From positions 47,405,928 to 47,469,927 of the forward strand of contig NC_041019.1 in assembly GCF_004193775.1 (NCBI RefSeq): a DNA stretch of 64,000 nucleotides, written 5' to 3'. The notes under the pieces were generated by a model. It was given only the letters and a program-made list of their open reading frames with translations, did no database searches and was not told the DNA's origin. Origin of the DNA: Glycine soja (lineage: Eukaryota; Streptophyta; Magnoliopsida; Fabales; Fabaceae). Shown here in pieces: positions 47,150 to 58,990 of this stretch (its first letter is position 1; the number at the start of each line of letters is the position of its first letter). Both the position numbers and the translations under genes were made by a program.

Positions 47150-47725
47150 CATCCTATATAGTATTTTGAGACACTATCACTCCTTCACATCAGCCATGCA
47201 ACATGAATATAGACGTTTGACCCTTAGTAGTTGAGGTCTCAAACTAACAGGTTATCTTTAACATATTAATATTTAAATATCTTTATATAATGACAGATAG
47301 TTAATTATCTACAAAGTCACACATTATCTACAAGGTATGATTATCTTCTCACTTTTGTCTATATGGCCCCAGTTCTTATTTATAAGCCGGAAATTATCTG
47401 CAAAGGTTATAACAGCCTCTCACTCCTATAAATACTAGGTTCCATGGAACCCTCTACACATTCTTCACCCACTTCAGCACACGAGCAATAAGTTTGTGCC
47501 TCACCCTCTCGTGCACTCGTGCTTTAAGCATATACTTGCTTTATCTCATAACTCATATTTTTACCTGAGCGTCATAGTTCTTTGTTTTGTAGGTTCCTCT
47601 CCTGTCCTCTCAACAAATGTCATCCTCAAAGCTGATGTGTGAAGTCCTAAAATCCACTTTGGCCACGTCCACCTTAATGTGCCCTAACTCTAGATTTTGG
47701 TAAGAACATTTGACACCCATCATAG
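47150..47725 (+). repeat. 5' LTR end and primer-binding region of a Ty3/gypsy (Tat-type) element
   Basis: A TATA box (CCTATAAATACTAGG, about 47424-47438) is followed by a leader and by TAAGAACA (47701-47708), which I take as the LTR end. Next comes TTGACACCCATCATAGGG, a decayed form of the TTGGCGCCCACCGTGGGG-type primer site of plant Tat elements. The left LTR boundary cannot be fixed because no intact 3' LTR remains for comparison. Confidence 0.55.
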
Positions 47726-47778
47726 GGCCTCGGTAAAACATATCCCATGGTCTCTCGTCAACTCTCTCTCATTCATCA

Positions 47779-48660
47779 ATGATTAGCACTCAGTCTGGCC
47801 TCAGACGTGAGACCCCCCTCGAAGACTTCCATCCTCATCCGACAACTATGACTGACACAAATACTCTACAACAACTCCAAAATCACATTGCAAAGATAGA
47901 GAGACACCATGAGAAGGAGCTGAAAAAGCTAAAGGCTGACCATGATCAACTAGAGGCTTGTGTCAGATGTCCCAAAGGTGACAAACACTCTGCTCACATA
48001 TTTCCAGAGCTTACCCAAGGGGAATCACACCCCCGATGCACAGTCAACAATACAGATGACTTAAGTCTCTCCCACATGCATCGTCCAGTAAGGCGAATTA
48101 CTCGTCGACATCTTTTTCTCGACTACATTATGGAGGTAGGCATACCCTTAGTGTGGAAACCACACAACCTTAAGTGGTACGATGAGACAACAGATCTAGA
48201 TGAGCATTTGGATGCCTTCCTAACTCAGACAAACCTCAACACTAATAACAACATGACTCTATATCATGTCTTTCCTACGTCCCTCAAGGGGGCATCATTG
48301 ACTTGGTATGGTGGATCCCCCCGAGTCCATAGACAGCTTCAATACCTTCGTCGAATGATAAAGTGTGCAATACCTCATCAGTAGGTCTCACTGCATGACC
48401 TCAGTCGCTCTTGCTAGTCTGCAACAAGCAGACGATGAGTCTTACAGAAAATTCAAAGACAGATTTGGGCGCACAACCGTCCAGATCCAAAATCTTAACC
48501 CCGAGGTAGCGCTACATTCCATACTCCCTGTTTTATGCCCCAGCAAGTTCGCGGACAATTTGTGCAAAAATTCACCCGGTAGCATGGATGAGTTGTGTGA
48601 ATGAGCCAAGGGCTACATCCAGATGGAAGAAATGTCTAGATTCAGCAATGAAGTCTGAGA
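47779..48660 (+). pseudogene. Gypsy (Tat/Ogre type) gag, frameshifted
   Basis: 47779-48384 encodes a coiled-coil-like N-terminal part (LQNHIAKIERHHEKELKKL) and the start of the retrotransposon gag domain (DEHLDAFLTQTNLNTN, FPTSLKGASLTWYGG). A frameshift at about 48370 moves the rest to 48365-48604 (VALASLQQADDESYRKFKDR, NPEVALHSILPVLCPSKFAD), which hits a TGA at 48602-48604. Gag would form the particle shell. Base composition here is clearly higher in C than in the flanking AT-rich DNA. Confidence 0.8.
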
Positions 48661-48889
48661 AGCCGGACAGAAGCACAGGAAGCACAAAGGAAGCACCAAG
48701 ACCGACTTACACAATTCGGACAAGAGGCATAAGCTAGACAAGCATTAGCCTCTTCTAAAAGAGTCTAGGTACGCGCATTACACACCCCTAACGACCAATT
48801 GCACCATGATTTTGGAGGAAGCTTTCAACTTGGAGGTACCCATCAGGCTACCCCTGACGAAACCTCCTAGATCGGGGTTAGACGCAACC

Positions 48890-49834
48890 AAATACTGTAG
48901 ATATCATTGTAGTATTGGTCATAACACAAAAGACTGTTGGGCCCTAAAGGATAAGATAGAAGAACTTATACAAGTTGGGTACTAAGCCCATTTTGTTAAG
49001 AGGCCAGACAACCATTAAGTAGGAGTAAGCCCCGGAGGACACCAAGAGGAGTAGCATAGGAACCATGAAGTAGACAAAAGAAGAGCAAAAAATCAAGGTA
49101 GACAAAGATACTAGCAACAACGGCGTGAGTGACGACCTCCACAAGAATAGAAACCTGCCCAACAAATCAGGTGTAATCAACATCATTGCGAGCAAATTTT
49201 CCTATGAAGGACAGTCCAGCTAGTCCTAGAAAAGCCATATGCATTCCATCTAGGACATCGATATTAATTTTGTCGACGCACTACTGCAACGAAGTCTTCC
49301 TCTATCATGTTTACGGATAGGGACTTCAAGGGTATCAACACCGTCAGCCAAGACGACCCCATGGTTATCTCCATCACTATTGCAAACTTCATGGTGTCTA
49401 GGGTCCTTATCGACCAGGGTAGTTCCACCAACATCCTATATTGAAAGACTTACTAGAGACTCAAGGTCTCCCCTGACACTGTCCATCCTTATGCTAGTCC
49501 ACTCCTCGGCTTTGCAGGCGAAAAATTCGAGACCAGAGGCTACACATACATGATGACCACCTTCGGTCAAGGCAAAGACTCCAAGAGTTTCACCATAAGA
49601 TATCTACTGGTTGACGTAGACACATCATACTTTTCTTTAATCGACAGAAAGACACTTAACGAGCTTAGAGCCATAGTCTCCATGCCTTATTCACAAATGA
49701 AATTCCCTACCCTGATGGGGGAGATTGTAACCGTCAAGGTAGAGCAAAAGCAAGTGAAGACTGACCATGATCCCAATTTTTACTTGCATCTACTCATATA
49801 CTCTAACCATGATCCCTCGAGTGAAAGAGCATAA
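48890..49834 (+). pseudogene. Gypsy zinc knuckle and aspartic protease remnant
   Basis: 48890-48990 reads KYCRYHCSIGHNTKDCWALK, a CxxHx4Hx4C-type knuckle followed by KIEELIQVGY and a stop. From about 49290 a retropepsin region follows with VLIDQGSSTNILY, where the usual Asp-Ser/Gln-Gly active site is kept. It has two stops nearby, then an open part 49550-49834 (SFTIRYLLVDVDTSYFSLI, IVSMPYSQMKFPTLMGEI). The protease would cut the polyprotein. Reverse transcriptase, expected next, is absent. Confidence 0.75.
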
Positions 49835-49839
49835 TTTAT

Positions 49840-50748
49840 CTATTTCTCTTCCAAATCCCTTTAAGAGGTAAAACAGTTAAATTGAATTAAATATAGAGAT
49901 GTATAACAAGCTAAATAAAATCAACCTATCCCTACTAATGAATTATTTAGATACTTTCTAATTTCTATTAAAGAATAACACTTCCTAATGCTACCACTAA
50001 AACTTACTATGAAAATGGTTGATCAAGTCGTAAACACAAAAATTAAGCACAGAAAAAAATAGTAAAAAAGTAATATTCATAAATAGATATGAAGAAAAAT
50101 TTCACTAAGAGCAATTGGCTACTAAGTTCTCAACAAAAAGGGTTTTAGCCTCTCACTGTCATGAGAGGCGTTACAATTGCAAGAAGGTAATATTTAGAAA
50201 ATGGGAAATTGAGAAAGAGAATGGAGGGAAGGCATGGCTCGTGATGATTGCTTCTCTTACTTCTTCCATTTGCCTTCTATAACAAATTATATTCTCTTGA
50301 ATTTTTTGTGTGTTTTTTCTTCTTTTCTTTCCTTCTTTTATAAGTGCATATCAACTTGGTTTTCACGCAACCTTCACACTAAGCACGATTGTCGTGCTTA
50401 GCGAGCATGGCAGTAATCTCACGCTAAGCGTGCCTTCACGATCCATACTTCTCCATACTTCTTGGTGCTAAGTGTGTGTTGCTCGCTAAGAGATTGAGTC
50501 ATGCTGAGCGACTGGAAAGCACTGAGCAAGTAAGATCTTCAATTTTTCTTCTTTGGGCTTATACTATTTTTTTCCTTCACCAATTGTTCACCAAGCACTA
50601 TAAATTCACAAACTTTTAGCACTTTCTACATAAAAACTTAAATGATGTTAAAATTCCAATTATTCACACAAAAAGGATGAAATAAGAGAGAAAAACTAAC
50701 AATTCCTACATAATTTAATCCTAAAATATACCTATACATAATAGTTAT
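49840..50748. repeat. Repeat inserted in the gypsy pol region, same family as 59246-61706
   Basis: Non-coding and AT-rich, with the landmarks TTTTAGCCTCTCACTGTC (about 50141), repeated CACGCTAAGCGTG-like words (about 50385-50500) and TTTTTCTTCTTTGGGCTTA. The same landmarks occur in the same order in the repeats at 59246-61706. It separates protease from RNase H of the host element. Exact borders and target duplication were not resolved. Confidence 0.6.
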
Positions 50749-51600
50749 TAGAGCACCCCTATTCATGTATCTCTTAGTAGTCGACGAAGCCATTAGCTCA
50801 ACCCTCATACAAGAGGAAGGGAAGCACCAAATCCTTATCTATTTCAGCAGTCGCATGCTCCATGACACCAAGAAGTGCTACCGAATGATATAAAAGGTGG
50901 TACTAGCACTCATTACTTCGGCCTAACAAATTATGCCCTACTTCCACATCAAATGGTAGCCAAAATGAACTACTCCATCAAGCAGGTTTTCAGAAAGCTT
51001 ATACTCGCATGAAGGATGGTGGCCTGGTCTATAGAACTTTTAGAGTTCGACATCTAGTATGAACCTCGAAGCCCCATGAAGATACAATTCATGTGTGACT
51101 TTCTAGCAGAATTCGCTAGAAATGACATAACCACCCTAGAACGATGGAAGCTTTACATGGATAATGCGTCTACCATAAAAAAAAAAAAGCGGGGCAGAGA
51201 TCATCCTCAAAGGCTCTAACAATATCACCCTAGAGCAATCCCTAAAGATCAACTTCAGAGCCTTAAACAACCAGGCAGAGTGTGAGGCGCTCATTGCAGG
51301 TCTGAAGCTAGTAAGAGAAATTGGAGCTAAGAAGCTGTGATGCTACACATACTGCCAGATTGTCCAAGGACAGGTTACCAACACATACCAGACCAAGGAA
51401 ACAATACTGCTTAAGTACTATCACATCGTGAAGACTCTCATCGAAAATTTTGAATGTTTGGAAATGTACTACATTCCCAGGGAGAGCAACACCAGAGCAG
51501 ACCTACTCTTTAAGCTGGTCAACAATAAGAAGGTCAGGCACCTCAAGACTATCATCTAGGAAACACTCCAAACTCCCACCATAGATGTTAAGGAAATTAT
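50749..51600 (+). pseudogene. Gypsy reverse transcriptase tail and RNase H remnant
   Basis: Broken frames read LIYFSSRMLHDTKKCYRMI (end of the RT/connection), then LYMDNAST with a poly-A interruption, ITLEQSLKINFRALNNQAEC and EALIAGLKLVREIGAKKL, and finally MYYIPRESNTRADLLFKLVN. This is RNase H order with its conserved Asp and Glu positions recognisable. Many in-frame stops. It would remove RNA from the RNA-DNA hybrid in an active element. Confidence 0.75.
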
Positions 51601-52856
51601 GGACAAAGAAGAGATCGAACCAAACTAGATGACCCCCAACAAGAACTTCTTAATTTGAGGGGAACTACCACCAAACGAGGACGAAGCCCGATGCCTGGAA
51701 TAGAAGGCTAGCTACTGTGCCATCCTTGATGGTGATCAATTCAAAAGAAGGTTGACAACACCCTTATTTAAATGCCTAAACAACCAATAGGCAGACTACG
51801 TCATGAGAGAACTTCATGAAGGGATCTACGGTCTCCATACCGGAAAACGCTCCCTAGCCACCAAAGCAATGTGAGTCAGTTACTACTGGCCAACACTTAG
51901 GGCAGACACCCTCAACTTTACCAAGAGATGCAGAAAATGCCAAGAGTTTGCAGATGTGCCACACACTTCTCCTGACAATCTTCACTATCTGAGCTCCCCT
52001 TGGCCCTTTTCCATGTAGGGAATGGACATACTGAAACCATTGCCAAAGGTCCCAAGAGAAGTTAAACACTTACTAGCCGCCATCGACTACTTCACCATGT
52101 GGATAAAAGAAAGACCACTATGGGAAATTACGGCCAATGAGGTGGAAAAATTTACCTGGAAACACCTCAACTGCAGGTATGACCTCTCATACGCCATTGT
52201 CACTGACAACGGCACTTAATTAAGCTCAGATTTACAAAGACTTCCTGAAAATGTTAGGCATCAAGCACCTAGTCACCTCTGTCGAACATGCTTAGACCAA
52301 CGATCAGGTAGAGGCAGCTAATATAGTTATCCTCAGGGCCTTGCATACTAGACTTGACAAGTCTAAGGGTTTATAGAAGAGGAGCTCTACAACATACTCT
52401 AGGTGTACCACTGTTCACCCGAGACAATATCCAATGAAACTTTTTACTGACTCACATATGTCATAAACACCATGATGCCCATTGAAGTCAGGGAACCGTC
52501 AACAAGGAGACTATTGTTCTAGCAACAACAAAATGAAGAAAATATAAGGGTGGAACTTGAAACCATTGAAGAAGTCTAAGAAATGGCGAGGATTAGGGAA
52601 GAAACTGCCAAAATATAAGCAACGAGGAGATACAATACAAAGGTTCAACCACGAGCCTTTCAACCTGGTGACCTCGTATGGCGAGTCTGAGGTGAAGCCA
52701 AAAAATATCCTCGAGCAGGAAAGCTTGGCACTAGCTGGGAAGGCCCATTCAGGGTCAATGCCAACCTTGACAATAGAGCATACATACTACAAGAACTTGA
52801 TGGCAAAAAAATTCCAAGAAAGTGGAATGCCACCCACCTGAAATTCTACTTCAGTT
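51601..52856 (+). pseudogene. Gypsy integrase remnant
   Basis: From about 51790 the text reads MRELHEGIYGLHTGKRSLAT, the zinc-binding part (CRKCQEFADVPHTSP), then MDILKPLPKVPREVKHLLAA with IDYFTMW (first catalytic Asp) and YAIVTDNGT (second) before a stop at 52217-52219. A decayed catalytic-Glu region follows. The C-terminal domain in another frame has FQPGDLVWRV, GTSWEGPFRV and KWNATHLKFYFS, ending near 52856. Several stops and shifts; inactive. Confidence 0.78.
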
Positions 52857-53069
52857 GATCCAGACACAAACCCAATGTTACACTCTTTTTCCTACTCAAG
52901 TCTTTTGTCCCAAAAATAGAAAAATCAGGGTTTTGGCTAAAAAGGTTTTAACGAGGCACATATGGGATAACGAAGGAAATTTGTACTTAATCAAATACAT
53001 TGAATAAAATTCTACATCCATTCCTTTTCACATTTCTCTTATCAAGACAAGAGCATCCAAGGCTCTTAA

Positions 53070-53800
53070 GACCTATAATGAGTGACATATGCGAACGAGC
53101 ACACTATTACGACTCTAGTGCATGTCACCCACGATAAGTGACATGTTCACAAGAGCACGCCATTACAAGTCCAGTACATGTCACCCACAAAAAGTGACAT
53201 GGGCGCACGACCATGCAATTACGACACCAATATATGTCACCACAATGAGTGACATGTGCGCACGGGCATACCACTATGTCTCTAGTACGTGTCACTTTGT
53301 AAGAGGCGCGTATGCAAGAACATATCACCATGACTCCAGTATATGTCACCCATGATGAGTGACATATATGCAAGAGCATACTACTAAGTCTCCAGTGCAT
53401 GCCACCCACGATGAGTGACATGCATGCATGAGCACACCACTATGATATGCCACACATGACTATTGACATATATGCAAGAGCATACCCCCAAGACTCTAGT
53501 ATATTCCACCCACAATGAATGACATATATGTAAGAGCATACCGCTATGTCTCTGGTACTGCCACCCACGACAAGTGGCATGCATGCAAGAGCATGACGCC
53601 TAAAACCCAGATCAGACAATTCCTTGGTTGATCCTCCAAAGGGCTTGCAGAACCCAAGGTTTGCCCTTGGTGAGTCCTATTGATTCATACCACCATGTCT
53701 CTAGTATGTGTAACTTTGTAAGAGGCATGTATGCAAGAGTACACTATTAGGTCTTCAGTATATGCCACTCATAACGAGTGACATATATGCAAGAGCACAA
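53070..53800. repeat. Minisatellite 1: about 56-bp unit with palindromic core, about 11 units
   Basis: Units share TGTCACCCACGATGAGTGACAT-type text followed by ATGCAAGAGCATACCACTA and TCTCCAGTA. Unit starts (GTGACAT landmark) are near 53080, 53137, 53194, 53246, 53358, 53414, 53462, 53519, 53572 and 53778. The TGTCAC...GTGACA pair can form a hairpin. One more unit is at about 58530-58590, suggesting that array and distant unit belong to the same element. Confidence 0.8.
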
Positions 53801-53819
53801 CACTTACATTACACATAAG

Positions 53820-54235
53820 ACTCGGCAAACCCAAACTCTGCACTTGGTAATCCTCAAAGGTTTACAAAATCCAAGGCCCATCCTTGGTAAGCCTCGACAC
53901 AGCTCCACAGGCTTGACAAAACCCAAGGCCAACACGTCCTTAGTCCAAGGCTCGACAAATCCAAGGTTCACCCTTGTTGAGCCCTTTCTTTTACCAAGTT
54001 CTGTTTCCACAAGAACTCAAGGTCTACCCTTGACAATCTTTTCTATTCCTAACTTTTATATATGCAGGAATACAAGCCTATTAAAACCTAAGGCCCGCCC
54101 ATGGTATGTACGCCTCAAAAACCCAAGGTCAACCCTTGGTCTATACATCTATAAAACCCAAGGAATACCCTTGGTCCGTTCACTCGCATCAACTACAACG
54201 AACACCCTCAAAGGTCTAAGTTTAACAAAATGAAC
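53820..54235. repeat. Minisatellite 2: CCAAGG-CCCTTGG repeats
   Basis: A run of units of about 35-60 bp built on AAACCCAAGG followed by CCCTTGGT or CCTTGGTA, about nine copies. Each unit contains a CCAAGG/CCTTGG inverted pair. The ORFs crossing it are repeat translations. Confidence 0.7.
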
Positions 54236-54239
54236 TACC

Positions 54240-54840
54240 ACCATGCTATTTGGCAAGACCTTCAATAAGGTGGAAGTCATATTTACTCCTCATAACCATC
54301 AGAGGAGAATCTCGCAGGTCAAGGCAACCCATCACCAGATTGCATGGCAAGACCTTCAATCAGGAGGAAGTCACACTTACTCTTCATAACCATCAGAGGA
54401 GAAACTTCATAGGTCAAGACGATAAGGGATTTAACTAGAATTGAAAAAAGGGGGGATTCACGAAGATTTAATTACTAAATGAATAACTGACCCATGAATC
54501 ATTTCCCCAGGGTATGTTTCAAGTTCCCTTACATAATTAATGCAAATTGGATTTGGATTATAGGGTATGTTTCCAAAAAGATTCAACGTACTTTTTATGA
54601 CTCGTCACCAAATTGGAAGACAAGACTTTCAATCAGGGGCAAGTCAAACTTTCTCCTGATAACCATAGAGGAGAAACTCACAGGTCAAGCAACCTACGCC
54701 TAGATTGGTTAACAAGACTTTCAACCAATGGGAAGTCAAACATACTTTTTAAACCATCAGGGGAAAAGGTCCACAAAGCACATGGATTCCCCACCAGATG
54801 GGTGACAAGACCTTTAACTAGGTTGAAATCAAACCTGAGA
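54240..54840. repeat. Minisatellite 3: about 95-bp units with GGCAAGACCTTCAAT
   Basis: Five degenerate units beginning near 54250, 54343, 54618, 54707 and 54800. Each has the order CAAGAC(C/T)TTCAA, GGAAGTCA, CATAACCATCAGAGGAGAA, CAGGTCAAG. The third array in a row in the 3' part of the gypsy element. Confidence 0.7.
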
Positions 54841-54945
54841 TGATTTCATGCCTTCTACTCTTTACAAGACCACCACCGTCGTACCTCTACATCAACAAGG
54901 TCTTGCTTCCTACACTGTCAAAGATTCCACATCATAATGACCTAT

Positions 54946-55650
54946 TCATACTACCACAAGTACGGAGCGTTGCATAGACAAAGGCAACATACATGACATG
55001 CACTCAAGACATGTGTAAACAATGCAAAATTCGTTATCGAAGGAAAGCATATGTATTGAAGAAAAATTAAAATAATTGCCATAATTACAAGGTCTGTACG
55101 ACCAAAATTCCAACAATAAAGAAAAAAGATAAAGACAAAGGAAGTGAGGCTCCCTGTTCCTATTGAATATTAGTGGCATACCATTAGCCATGGCATTGGT
55201 AGTCAGAACCTTAAAGAAATTATCCTTAAAACAGAAAAAGATGTTTGAGTCAAACTTAAATAGCTTCTTGGACATGCTATTCAAGGAGACTCATCCAATC
55301 TTGTCAATCATCTTTATTTGGAAGAAAAACAAGAAGACCAGCACACTAGGCTGGATGTTGAAGAAAGGGCATAAAATTTCAAAGGCCCTCACTATTGCGA
55401 TACTGTTTGGGTGGAGTTTAAAAGAGGCCATATTCAAGTGCTCAAGCAGAACACATTGGAAAGCGGTCAAGGGGAGAATGAGACCGAAGACCTCAAACAA
55501 ACATCTATACATGAAAAAGAAGGGTGGACTATTTGAGGAATCCCTCAAGAAAGGGAAGTCATCATTCCCACAAGCTTGAACGACCAACTTGCAGGAGTTC
55601 TCAAGGCTCACCAGTTTCACCTGGCGCTGAAGAGCAATGGCACTCATCAC
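54946..55650 (-). pseudogene. Antisense extra ORF of Tat/Ogre gypsy element (plant transposase_28-like)
   Basis: On the minus strand 55650-55291 encodes a protein part with SNSPPFFFMYRCLFEVFGLI, LPLTAFQCVLLEHLNMASF, LHPNSIAIVRAFEILCPFF and NIQPSVLVFLFFFQIKM. After a single TGA at 55287-55285 the same frame continues with VSLNSMSKKLFKFDSNIF and FKVLTTNAMANGMPLIFNR before similarity fades at about 55140. This wording is what I know from plant gypsy-type putative transposon proteins encoded antisense between pol and the 3' LTR of Tat-lineage elements. Function is unknown even for intact copies. The position after pol and the minisatellites fits. Confidence 0.7.
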
Positions 55651-55686
55651 CTAGGTTAGAGAGGACTTGTATTTCAAAATGTCATC

Positions 55687-58230
55687 TGTTGCAACCTACC
55701 CTTCGGTGGGAAGGCGACGCGAGGGCTCACAGGTGCATCTTCCAAGGGAGGAATGCGCGTGGAGTCGTCACCAACGTTTATTTGAGGAAAACATCAAAAA
55801 AACCGGAAAAGGTGTGGTCTACGAACTTTAAGTGTGAAAGGTTCGGGAGTTTTTTTTACGCATGGGGGAGGTATTAGCATCCCACGCATCTGTCACAAGG
55901 AACAACAACCTTTAATCAAGTGTGCAAATATGACTTCAAAATGTTTTATTTTCCCTTTTTTTATGTCTTTTTGTGTTTTTATGATTTTTATGTTTTTTTG
56001 TATTTTTTTATCTTTTTGTGGTCGACAGGGTGTTTCCCTTGCTCCTACGTATCCTCAATTGCGATGCGGAAATCAAACCTACGTAGTTCTTTTAGAACTA
56101 AACGTTGGTTAAGTTGTTTTTATCTTTTTTCGCAAGATATATTTTATCCGAACAAAAGTCGTTTAAGGTGTTGGACCATTAAACGATCTTTTGATTTTTG
56201 GAAAAGAGAGAAACGTTAAGGCGTTGGACCATTAACGATCTCTTGGTTTTTGAAAGGAGAGAAACATTAAGGTATTGGACCATTAACGATCTCTTGGTTT
56301 AAGAAAGAAGAGATACGTTAAGGCGTTGGACCATTAACGATCTCTTGGTTTTTGAAAGGAGAGAAACATTAAGGCGTTGGACCATTAACGATCTCTTGGG
56401 GTGGTCGACAAAAGCGGGGCGTTTACTCCTACGTATCCTTAATTGCAATGAGGAAATCAAACCTATGTAGTTCTTGCAAAAGTGGTAAAGTTACATGCTG
56501 ATTTTATGCTTTTGAATGGTCCATGTTAACTGATAAAAGCAAAGAGGACCATCTAAGGCGTTGGACCTTAAAACAGTTTTTAGTGATTTTTGCGGACAAA
56601 GCTTGATTTGTGAGTTGATTTTAGCCTTAGTTTTACTTTGGTTATTAGTCAATTCATTCAAGGAAACTTTCAAAGAAAAATGTACGATTGATTTTTTTGA
56701 TTATTTTATTCAAAGATATTTTGATTATTTTATTATTATTTTTTCAAGATATTTTGATTATTTTATTATTATTTTGTTTTTTTTGGTTTAACCGAGGTTA
56801 CAGTATGAACGATCGGTTAGATTTTGCTTTAACACTGGTTAAACGACATTACAACACAAATGATCGGTTGAAATTCATTTTATCATTTATAAAGCGAGAT
56901 AACGACTTAAATAAACAGTTAAAGCACGTTAAAAATGGAAGAAAAGAAAATTGAAAGTGAACGAGATGAAGATGAAAGCAAACAAAACAAGAAATGAATT
57001 GAAAGTTTCGAATTGGAACACTTACCGGTTGAAGAACGAAGAACGAAGAACGAACGAAGAACGGACGAAGAACGGTGAAGAACAGAGGAAAATCTACATA
57101 GATTTGCTTACGAAAACGTCTCGAAAGCGTTACGGAAGCACTTCGACTCATTTTTTCTTCTCGGAAATGTGTTTTTTACCCAAAATAGCCGAAATGCATA
57201 GCCTAGGGGTCATGAACATTTTTTTTGAAACAGCCCCCTCCCCTATTTATAGGGAAAAAGGGAGGCGCTTGCCGCCCAGAGGCTTCTTGAGGAAGATTTC
57301 TTAGCACACCCCAATTACTAAGTTCACCTCCCTTTTTGTACTTTACGGAAAAGTTACGAAAGCCTTACGGAAGTGTTTTGGATTTTATTTTCATCTTTTT
57401 TTCTCTTCCCTTTAACCAATGTTAAGTGAAATATGCTTACCCAAGGTTTTCAGAAATTTTACGGAAGCATTACGGAAGCCATGGAAGCTCCGGAAACTAG
57501 TTTTCAAGAACGTGGTGGAGCTTGGTGCCCAATTGCTTCCTCCTTAAGCAACCCAACTGGGCCTATATTCAAATTTCTATTTACACCCCTATCTTGATAA
57601 GTTTACCCCATTTTTGTGTTTTTGGCTGTTTTCTTTCCGAAATCTCACGAAACTTTACGGATTCCACCGCGATAAGTGTTAAGCCTTTCGAAGTGATCAA
57701 AAATGGTTCTCGAATGAAATTAGAGTGTAACAGTTTATTTACACACACCCCACTTTGCTAAATACACTCCTGTTTTCGTGTTTTTGACCAGTTTCTTCTC
57801 GAAACATCTTGGAACTTTACGGATTCCACAACAATGGGTGTTAAGCATTTTGAGATGGTCAAATGAAGGTCGCATGCTGACAAACAATGGTCCCCGGACG
57901 AAATTAGGGTATGAAATCATCCCTCACCCAATCATAGACAACGCCGGTTGGGGTGGACAACGATGACCCAACACTATGGCTACGTCGCACACGGGGAGAC
58001 GCCCTAGCATCTCCATCGCCATTACCTCTCCTCACACCCTATAAATAGAAAGAGGGAAGATCACACTAATTGGGACAAGCTCTCCAGCAACAGCGAAAGG
58101 TCGTGCCTTCCCGCGAGGGTGAGAAGTGCTCCCACCGGTCCGGGGCGAGGCCCTCACCCTATTCGACGAAGAAAACTCGCTGTCGAAAGCACCACAATGA
58201 GTATCCTCTGACAAGGAACCACTAATAGAG
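55687..58230. repeat. LTR-like block with tandem repeats, probably from another gypsy family
   Basis: Starts TGTTGCAACCTACCCTTCGG and contains a segment (55880-56600) related to the L blocks. It includes the tandem hairpin repeat at 56166-56400, several CTTTACGGA/TTACGGAAG repeats (57120-57700), a TATA box (CCCTATAAATAGAAAG, about 58038-58053) and a GC-rich leader (58080-58200). This is LTR anatomy on the plus strand. A matched target duplication was not found, so its right border and its status (solo LTR or fragment) are uncertain. ORFs across it are not believable genes. Confidence 0.55.
56166..56400. repeat. Tandem repeat, about 52-bp unit, 4.5 copies, GTTGGACCATTAACGATCTC core
   Basis: Units start at GTTGGACCATTAA near 56170, 56232, 56275, 56327 and 56379. 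Each begins with an inverted pair around AAGGCGTTGGACC (CGTTAA...TTAACG). Related single copies occur at about 2590, 28025 and 56556. Confidence 0.85.
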
Positions 58231-58990
58231 AGACCTCCTGGTCCATTATGGGTTACTTAATCGAACCCCCTGAATCACTGCCACCCATGTCGATGGTAGA
58301 ATTAGACAAGAATAAAGACATTTAGGAAGACAAAAGTACCTTGAGAAATCGAACGAAGAAGAAACAGAAACTAAAAGCAAGAAAGCAAGGAGAGAAGGAA
58401 ATTTCAAGAAAAAATAGTGACCCAAAATCAAACGTACACTCCATTTAAAAGGGAGACGGACTCTTCGGTAAATGACGAGAGCTAAAGTGGTACCCTAAAA
58501 TTTCGCACCATGATACACCCTTATTCACGCATGAACCATGACTCCAATATGTGCCCACTCTGCGAGTGAAAAGTATGCAAGAGTATTGCGTGTGCACTGT
58601 ACACGCTTGTAGTTAGCAATAGAACGTAATGTTTGTCTTTAATGCACCCTCCAATGGTAAAAAAAAGGGCAGATTTGTCAAATCTGACAACTTCCCTTAC
58701 CTGACACGCTAAAGACATGTCCATCTTGGATAACTTGACAGAATCAGTCCGAACAACATTTGTCCAAGCTTGGGGACTTGACAAGCCACATTGACCAGTA
58801 ATTCTCTCAAACTTGTTGAGGTTACCACACCCGACACTGGATAACATTCGTGCACACTTGGGGGCTTGGCAAACTCATCACCCTCTGCTTGCCAAGACTA
58901 CTACCTTGGACATCAAACAAACTCCCTTGACATAGGACAATCTCTTTTGCCCGCAAGCCGGCTCAAAGCTTGGGGGGCTTAAATGTCAAG
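58231..58990 (+). repeat. 3' non-coding end of the gypsy element with polypurine-tract-like end
   Basis: Contains one unit related to minisatellite 1 (about 58530-58590), two CTTGGGG-GCTTGG-type words and ends in AAAGCTTGGGGGGCTTAA (58967-58983), typical of the polypurine tract before a Tat-type 3' LTR. The LTR itself is not recognisable afterwards. No gene. Confidence 0.5.

Noticed and set aside
53122..53584. His/Cys-rich ORFs on both strands
   Set aside because: Translations of minisatellite 1; the pattern repeats with the unit length.
53070..53800. CRISPR-like array
   Set aside because: Units are degenerate over their whole length with no constant-repeat/unique-spacer alternation, and the genome is eukaryotic.
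57735..58214. ORFs of about 60 aa in the GC-rich leader near the TATA box
   Set aside because: Short, overlapping on both strands, no similarity to known domains; the region has LTR leader anatomy.
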